In this document: piece by piece, positions 58,967-64,000 of the stretch
Numbering within the stretch: the stretch's first letter is position 1
Layout: the number at the start of each line of letters is the position of its first letter
Assembly: GCF_021646685.1 (NCBI RefSeq)
Contig: NZ_JAKJHW010000007.1
Coordinates: 1-64,000, forward strand
Length of the DNA stretch: 64,000 nt
Source of the DNA: Pseudalkalibacillus salsuginis
GTDB lineage: Bacteria > Bacillota > Bacilli > Bacillales > Fictibacillaceae
Reading direction: 5' to 3'
Translations under genes and position numbers: made by a program
Notes under the pieces: generated by a model
What the model saw: only the letters and a program-made list of their open reading frames with translations
What the model was told of the DNA's origin: nothing
The model's database searches: none

Positions 58967-59148
58967 GAAAAGCGGAATTGCCCTGGTTAACCACGAAGGT
59001 TCCAGGAGGATCGACGAGGAGGCTTGAACCAAACAAAGTTCGGTTCTGCGTGGGTAAACCCTTCGATCTAAATCAATGTGTTGACCGCCGCAGGAGGACT
59101 GAAGTGATCCAAGTTGTTGGGCGGTGGAGCTGAACATTACTTCACCGA
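58967..59148. repeat. Third, diverged copy of the 118-bp repeat type
   Basis: Shares GAAAAGCG, GCCCTG, CCACGAAGGT, CGAGGAGGCT, CAGGAGGACTGAAGTGATCC, GTTGGGCG, TGGAGCT and CTTCACCG in the same order with the pair at 1-236, with an extra ~60-base insert in the middle. It begins at the base after the PanE-like stop codon. Confidence 0.8.
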
Positions 59149-59167
59149 ACCAAATTTCTCTAAATGT

Positions 59168-59206
59168 AAAGAAACCTTCTCCGATAAGTGAGAAGGTTTC
59201 TTTATG
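59168..59206 (+). terminator. Terminator after the PanE-like gene
   Basis: AAAGAAACCTTCTC pairs with GAGAAGGTTTCTTT (59168-59203), a 14-bp stem, followed by ATG; T-rich end of the stem gives the run. It lies beyond the inserted repeat. Confidence 0.75.
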
Positions 59207-59219
59207 TATTCCAAAATGA

Positions 59220-59351
59220 CTATTGTTGCGGACTTTCTTTTTGCTTCTTACCTGAATAACTCTTGGCTAACTTAAGCGTCTTCGAAATGACCTTTTGAAC
59301 ATCAATTCCTTTTTTCCTCAAATTCCGAATATGAATGTCAGTACTCGTCAT
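59220..59351 (-). CDS. Small ORF, 43 codons
   Basis: ATG 59351 (MTSTDIHIRNLRKKGIDVQK) ends with a basic KKQKESPQQ tail. AAGGAG lies upstream but 12 bases from the ATG, longer than usual. Helical and basic, no membrane segment. It resembles a genuine small protein in residue use; family unknown. Confidence 0.45.
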   Translation of the reverse strand: MTSTDIHIRNLRKKGIDVQKVISKTLKLAKSYSGKKQKESPQQ

Positions 59352-59717
59352 GATTCTCAAACACTCCTTATTTTTAAAGATTTGTCCGTCCAGTTAAAAG
59401 CTCTATTGTATGTATTCCCTACTTTTTGAGCCATTAACCCTGAAAATCCATTTTCTATTTCTTATATTACATATAGACGTATTCAGGTGTAATTGGTTGC
59501 ATATATTTATGAATTTTTTCATATGAAACGGATCCCCGTTTATTCTATCATACAATACCTGCTCCTATATTTTCGATTCCTAATTTATAGTTCGTTCCTT
59601 TTTACTATTTTATGGGACCCGGCATTCTTGTTTTCCTATTTCGCTTTTTAATTCGGGAAATAATGGGTATGGAAAACAAAGATGTTATAGATGAAAAGTT
59701 ATGAAGGGAGCACTGTC
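59352..59717. other. AT-rich leader region of the second AGCS gene
   Basis: No ORF. It contains AAACGG-ATCC-CCGTTT (59526-59541) and, near its end, a sigma-B-like promoter (next entry). Confidence 0.5.
59646..59670 (+). promoter_or_regulatory. Sigma-B-like promoter of the second AGCS gene
   Basis: TTTTAA (59646-59651) and GGGTAT (59665-59670) are 13 bases apart; the second box is a full match and the first differs at one position from GTTTAA. It ends 47 bases before GTG 59718, the same distance as for the GlsB-type gene. Confidence 0.5.
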
Positions 59718-61139
59718 GTGGAAATTATTTCTTGGTTTGAAACATGGATAGCAAATGTATCCAATTTTTTATGGACTTATGTACTTGCCATATTATTAAT
59801 CTTTTCGGGGATCTTTTTAACAGTCAGACTACGTTTTTTTCAATTCCGTTTTTTCGGACACATGTTAAGCCAAACGATCGGCCAGATTTTTAAAAAGGAC
59901 AAGCATGAAGGAACGATCACCCCCTTTCAAGCCTTTACATCGGCTCTTGCTTCAACAGCAGGAGCGACCAACATCGTCGGTGTACCTGTGGCCATCGCAT
60001 TAGGAGGACCAGGGGCTTTGTTCTGGATGTGGATGGTTGCCTTGATCGGGATGGCGACCAAGTACTCGGAAATCATGCTAGGAGTGAAATACCGGGAAAA
60101 GAACAAGATGGGAACGTGGGTCGGTGGACCGCAGTATTATATCAAGAAAGCACTAGGGTGGGATAAAGTAGCAATCGCATTCGCTTTCTTCCTGATGATC
60201 GAGGTGATTCCGAGCTTGATGGTCCAATCCAACTCCATTACGACACAGCTTGAGGGAGCTTTCGGATGGTCGACACAACTGACCGGAATCCTTATGTGCA
60301 CGTTGGTTGCCTTCGTCGTATTTGGGGGAATCCGAAGAATTGCGAAAGTGACCGACAAAATGGTGCCTTTCATGGTTATCACCTATCTGCTTGGTGCATT
60401 AGTCGTGATTTTTGCACATGTTGACCAACTCCCTAGTGTATTCAGGTTGATTTTCACTCACGCTTTCACCCCTATTTCTGCTGCAGGAGGATTTGCGGGA
60501 GCCGGTATTGCACAAGCTCTCCGCTGGGGGATTGCTCGTGGACTCTATTCCAATGAAGCCGGTCTCGGAACTGCTCCGATTACACATGCAGCGGCCCAGA
60601 CGGATCACCCATCCCGACAAGCGTTATGGGGAATATTCAGTGTATTCGTGGACACGATTGTCATTTGTACCATTTCTGGTATCACCGTCCTCGTTACAGG
60701 GGCATGGACGGAAGTAGGCACGGACGATGCCTCTAACATGATCGGAACAGCATTTGGAACAGTAATGGGAGGTACTTTAGGCGGTGGTTTCATCTCGGTC
60801 TTCCTATTCTTTTTCGTCATAACCACTGTTGGTGTCTTGATTTTCTTTGGGGAAAAACAAGCAGAATACTTATTTGGGTTAAAAGCTTCCAAGTTTATGA
60901 GAATCCTATATATCGCTGCCATATATGTAGGTGCGATCGGGGGGTTGCAGTTCGTTTGGCAGTTCCTCGATTTGCTGCTGGCATTCGTCCTTCTCTGCAA
61001 TATCATCCCGCTTGTCTTCTTACACAAGGAGATCCGCGCGGTGACAGATGATTACATCGAACGAATTTATCGTAAAAAAGAAGGAAAACCATCAATCCAG
61101 TTATTTTCAGATAAAAGCGATAAAGATTTACGTCAATGA
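59718..61139 (+). CDS. Sodium:alanine/glycine symporter (AGCS family), second copy
   Basis: About 473 residues. The same family marks as the first copy appear with changes: FQAFTSALASTAGATNIVGVPVAIALGGPGALFWMW, GMATKYSEIMLGVKYR, GGPQYYIKKALG and RWGIARGLYSNEAGLGTAP. The TGN of the first copy's ATIGTGN motif is ATN here, so the sodium/substrate site may differ. GTG 59718 has AAGGGAG seven bases upstream; the frame opens nine codons earlier. A charged tail (DKSDKDLRQ) ends it. Confidence 0.88.
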   Translation: MEIISWFETWIANVSNFLWTYVLAILLIFSGIFLTVRLRFFQFRFFGHMLSQTIGQIFKKDKHEGTITPFQAFTSALASTAGATNIVGVPVAIALGGPGALFWMWMVALIGMATKYSEIMLGVKYREKNKMGTWVGGPQYYIKKALGWDKVAIAFAFFLMIEVIPSLMVQSNSITTQLEGAFGWSTQLTGILMCTLVAFVVFGGIRRIAKVTDKMVPFMVITYLLGALVVIFAHVDQLPSVFRLIFTHAFTPISAAGGFAGAGIAQALRWGIARGLYSNEAGLGTAPITHAAAQTDHPSRQALWGIFSVFVDTIVICTISGITVLVTGAWTEVGTDDASNMIGTAFGTVMGGTLGGGFISVFLFFFVITTVGVLIFFGEKQAEYLFGLKASKFMRILYIAAIYVGAIGGLQFVWQFLDLLLAFVLLCNIIPLVFLHKEIRAVTDDYIERIYRKKEGKPSIQLFSDKSDKDLRQ

Positions 61140-61265
61140 AGTCATTACTCGATAGATTCCACTAAGTTGGGCTCATTTTAGAGAGCCATGCCTTCCTGTT
61201 TAGGCCCTCAGGAAAGGTAAGAATCAAACACGTATAGGAAAGCCCTTGTCACGTAGAGCTGAAAC

Positions 61266-61299
61266 GAAAAAAGCTGGCCAAAACAATTTCGGCCAGCTT
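61266..61299 (-). terminator. Terminator of the exported coiled-coil gene
   Basis: On the - strand AAGCTGGCC/GGCCAGCTT perfect 9-bp stem (61299-61271), followed by TTTTTCG. Confidence 0.9.
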
Positions 61300-61315
61300 C
61301 CATTTTGATTCGTAA

Positions 61316-61792
61316 TCATTTTGAGCCGATTTTCTTAAGCTCACCCTCGATCGTTTTGTCGATTTCACTTTTCGCTTTTTCTAAAGAATTCTTTGCTATT
61401 CCTTCAAGGCTGGATTTCTCTATTTTCACAGCTTCATCCTTCGTAGATTCTGCTTGTTTTTTCACATCGTTATAATACTTATCAAGCTCATTTTGATTTT
61501 GTTCGATCAGTTTGTCTTTATGTCTTTCTATTTCGTTTTTAGCACTCGCGACATTGGAACGAATATCTTCCTTGATCTGTCCAATGATGGCATTCTGCTT
61601 ATCTTTAGTAGCTTTTTCAATCTCCGGGAATACTAACATATACAGCTTGTTGACACCGTTTTTGATGTAGGTATTCCAGTTGTCCCCATACGCTGCGTAA
61701 GTAGTCCCACCAAAAGCACCAAAAGCCAATACCCCTGACATAACAACTACTGCAACCTTTTTCTTACTTCCATTAACCCATTTGTTAAACAT
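61316..61792 (-). CDS. Exported coiled-coil protein, unknown
   Basis: A 158-residue protein with a signal peptide (VAVVVMSGVLAFGAFGGTTYAA, cleavage near residue 33) and then an almost purely helical, charged region (NEIERHKDKLIEQNQNELDKYY, SLEKAKSEIDKTIEGELKKIG) likely to form coiled coil outside the membrane. No known domain. GAGGTAATTTATC precedes the ATG; a terminator follows it directly. Confidence 0.75.
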   Translation of the reverse strand: MFNKWVNGSKKKVAVVVMSGVLAFGAFGGTTYAAYGDNWNTYIKNGVNKLYMLVFPEIEKATKDKQNAIIGQIKEDIRSNVASAKNEIERHKDKLIEQNQNELDKYYNDVKKQAESTKDEAVKIEKSSLEGIAKNSLEKAKSEIDKTIEGELKKIGSK

Positions 61793-62018
61793 GATAAATT
61801 ACCTCTTCCTAAGTTTTATAATTAGAAAGTGGTCGGTTGCACTACTAGCTCCTCCGTATCCAAGTGCCCAAATAAAGATCCGAATTCACAGCTCCCTCTA
61901 TATTCCATTTGTATTATACCGTTCCAACATCAGGATGTTCATGATTCCAATTTCCTTATATATACATTTCTTCACTAGTTCTTATTTCTCATTATAAAAA
62001 AGGTCGCTCGGCTTGGGA

Positions 62019-62186
62019 CTACCACTGGTTACGATCAGGATTCTGTTGTTCCAAGAGGTCGATGATTTGTTCATTTTGGTCTCTTTGCACTTCGAGAAGA
62101 TCCCGGATGTCCTTTAAGAATATGATCAGGTAGTACACTGCGTAAACGACAACCGACAAAATCAAAAGCCAGAAGATATTAAGCAT
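62019..62186 (-). CDS. Small membrane-anchored protein, 55 codons
   Basis: ATG 62186 after GGGGGGATGAAATAAG opens MLNIFWLLILSVVVYAVYYL, a single membrane helix, followed by a charged helix (FLKDIRDLLEVQRDQNEQIIDLLEQQ) of coiled-coil type and a TAG at 62019. The good ribosome binding site and clean helix make it credible. It lies just downstream of the DinG-like helicase on the opposite side of its stop. Family unknown. Confidence 0.6.
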   Translation of the reverse strand: MLNIFWLLILSVVVYAVYYLIIFLKDIRDLLEVQRDQNEQIIDLLEQQNPDRNQW

Positions 62187-62252
62187 CTTATTTCATCCCC
62201 CCCGCTCATTCCGCCACTACTACTTTTACATGGTTGCTTCAAATTCCTTCCT

Positions 62253-64000
62253 CTATCGTCGAATCACTTTAAAATCCATCCATTCTGCAGGAAGTAGCTT
62301 CTGATACTTCGGGGTCAGAAAGCGGTCATCAACGAGCACGATCGATCCTTCATCGTCTTCAGTCCGGATTAATCTTCCTCCAGCTTGAAGAACCTTGTTA
62401 ATGCCTGGGTACACATACGCGTAATCATAGCCATTCTTGTCCCTCTTATTGAAATACTCCTTGATGATGTTCCGCTCAGAATTGAGCTGAGGCAGTCCGA
62501 CCCCGACTATTATAACACCGTTGAGGCGATCCCCTTTTAAATCAACACCTTCTGAAAAAATGCCGCCCATTACCGCAAAGCCGATTAGCTTCTTGTCATG
62601 CCCTGCTTCAAATCTGGTAAGGAAAACTTCCCGTTCCTCTTCTGCCATACCGCTGCTCTGGACAACTGCTTCATAACCCCAATCCTCTTCCTCGAACTGC
62701 TCGTAAACCATCTGCATGTAGGCGTAAGACGGGAAGAAGAAAAGATAGTTTCCCGGTCTTGAGTCTAAGAGATTTTTTACCATACTTAAAATCGGTCGCA
62801 CAGATTGTTCACGGTCACGGTAACGCGTTGAGAGCGGTTGTATGAACACCTCGACTTTTTCTTTCGCAAAAGGTGATGGAATCGAGATTGTGTAATCTTC
62901 CTCATTCGCTCCAAGCATGTCTTTGAAATAGTGAAGCGGTGAGAGTGTCGCTGAAAAATATACCTTTGAGCGATAGCCCTTTCCGAATTGTTGCAGCAAA
63001 TGAGATGGATCGAGACAGAACATCTTGATCTTCACTTCGTTTTTTTCATGTTCAAGGTAAGTCACATACCGTTCATCGTAGAATTCTGATATGCGTACGA
63101 AATTCTTCGCTGAGAAATACGTTTCAAGAAGCAGGTCCTGGGCTTCGCCTTCCTTCTGGTTCAATAACTCTTGTTCCGATTCGGTCACGAAAGCAGTTAA
63201 TAGGCCGATCAAGCTAGCCGGATGTTCATCAAGCTCCCGCTGCCCATTTCCGTATTGCTTTTTCAATTTCAGCAGGTGGCCATTGATCGCTTTCGCCGAC
63301 TCGAATATTCCCCTGTTTTCTTCCTTAAAAGCACGCCTTAATTGTAAGAACGGTGATTTGAAAAGCTCAGCCGAGAACATTCCACGCGCCCGGTCCACCA
63401 GATTGTGCGCCTCATCTACAAGGAGGCCAGTCCGTTTCTTCTGTTCTTCCAATAAACGCTTTAGTGATATTCGCGGGTCGAATATATAGTTGTAATCACC
63501 AATGATCATGTCTGCAGTGTAGGCGAGATCGAGCGAAAACTCGAATGGGCAAAGCCTGTGTTTCCTGGCGTATTCTTCAATCGTCACCCGATCCATCAGC
63601 ATCTCGTTCGCTAAAATATCGAGGATCCCCTCATTGACACGGTCGTAATACCCATCCGCAAACTCACAGTAATCCTTTTGACAGATCGCTTTATCTTTAA
63701 AACAAACTTTATCCTTTGCAGTTATCGTGACAGAACTCATATGCAGCCCTTTCCCCTTCATTAAAGTGAGGGTCTCTTCTGCTGCTGTTCTTGTGATAGT
63801 CTTTGCAGTCAAATAGAACAACCGCTCAAGATGGCCTTCACCGATTGCTTTTACCGCTGGGAAGATCGTGGAAACTGTTTTTCCGGTACCTGTCGGCGCA
63901 TGGGCAAACAAATCCATTTCATCGGCAATCGATTTATACACGGCGATCGCAAATTTCCGCTGCCCTGCCCGGTACTTTTCAAAAGGAAATGACAATTCTT
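62253..64000 (-). CDS. DinG/XPD-type ATP-dependent DNA helicase, 5' part outside the window
   Basis: The visible 582 codons cover an SF2 helicase with Walker A APTGTGKT, an Fe-S cluster set of four Cys (KVCFKDKAICQKDYC and later RLCPFE), DEAH box LVDEAHNL, motif with FSATLSPLHYF, VMGGIFSEGVDLKG and QAGGRLIRTEDD. These match the DinG/Rad3 family that unwinds DNA 5' to 3'. The frame is still open at 64000, so the start and any N-terminal nuclease-like domain lie beyond the edge. Confidence 0.88.
   Translation of the reverse strand, partial: ELSFPFEKYRAGQRKFAIAVYKSIADEMDLFAHAPTGTGKTVSTIFPAVKAIGEGHLERLFYLTAKTITRTAAEETLTLMKGKGLHMSSVTITAKDKVCFKDKAICQKDYCEFADGYYDRVNEGILDILANEMLMDRVTIEEYARKHRLCPFEFSLDLAYTADMIIGDYNYIFDPRISLKRLLEEQKKRTGLLVDEAHNLVDRARGMFSAELFKSPFLQLRRAFKEENRGIFESAKAINGHLLKLKKQYGNGQRELDEHPASLIGLLTAFVTESEQELLNQKEGEAQDLLLETYFSAKNFVRISEFYDERYVTYLEHEKNEVKIKMFCLDPSHLLQQFGKGYRSKVYFSATLSPLHYFKDMLGANEEDYTISIPSPFAKEKVEVFIQPLSTRYRDREQSVRPILSMVKNLLDSRPGNYLFFFPSYAYMQMVYEQFEEEDWGYEAVVQSSGMAEEEREVFLTRFEAGHDKKLIGFAVMGGIFSEGVDLKGDRLNGVIIVGVGLPQLNSERNIIKEYFNKRDKNGYDYAYVYPGINKVLQAGGRLIRTEDDEGSIVLVDDRFLTPKYQKLLPAEWMDFKVIRR

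Overview
The window is chromosomal DNA of a Bacillus-like Firmicute (family Bacillaceae). The signs are moderately low GC, strong AGGAGG-type ribosome binding sites, TTG and GTG starts, sigma-A and probable sigma-B promoters, T-box and TPP leaders, and loci familiar from Bacillus (lia, ykoEDC-thi, the yfkJ/yfkH neighbourhood, ywbE, yfmL). Two sodium-coupled AGCS amino-acid carriers would fit a salt-tolerant or alkaliphilic species, but that is inference. I saw no rRNA, tRNA, prophage, IS transposase or CRISPR array.

Layout. 1-7 kb: a tandem 118-bp repeat, a VanZ-like protein, a stress group (BrkB-type membrane protein, YtxH-like protein, GlsB-type protein behind a sigma-B-like promoter, and a LMW phosphatase relative lacking its catalytic Cys), an AGCS carrier, yjbQ and rsgA. 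6.9-7.25 kb: a short, strongly promoted transcript with a 28-codon ORF and a structured tail. 7.3-14.7 kb: a complete Gram-positive Tad/Flp pilus operon behind a GEMM-I (c-di-GMP class) riboswitch with a terminator. 15-24.6 kb: small housekeeping genes, a secreted metallophosphoesterase, a Mn ABC transporter (mntBCA), an HD hydrolase, a peroxiredoxin with in-frame TGA at the peroxidatic Cys position, and an orphan siderophore-type N-hydroxylase. 24.7-32.3 kb: cell-wall genes (class B PBP, VanX-like dipeptidase, Ddl, membrane-anchored MurF-like ligase, hydrolase) plus a NERD-protein remnant. 32.6-40.3 kb: small proteins, a T-box-controlled methionyl-tRNA synthetase and membrane proteins. 40.6-49.6 kb: one TPP-riboswitch operon, tenA-ykoEDC-tenI-thiOSGFDE. 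49.9-53.8 kb: the lia envelope-stress locus. 54-64 kb: an NlpC/P60 protein with Ser for Cys, ywbE, a methyltransferase, yfmL, a P450 remnant, a PanE-like reductase, a second AGCS carrier and a DinG-like helicase cut by the window end.

How the genes work together. The pilus operon links surface attachment to cyclic dinucleotide level. The thi operon couples import and salvage of thiamine precursors to thiazole synthesis and coupling. The wall genes and lia form a cell-envelope theme.

The most notable signals are: (1) five intergenic arrays at unrelated loci, each with its own core sequence, all with a 21-bp period; (2) the UGA-containing peroxiredoxin with a bacterial SECIS-like hairpin right after the UGA; (3) the riboswitch-controlled pilus operon; (4) the small transcript at 6.9-7.25 kb; (5) two further enzymes whose catalytic Cys is Ser.
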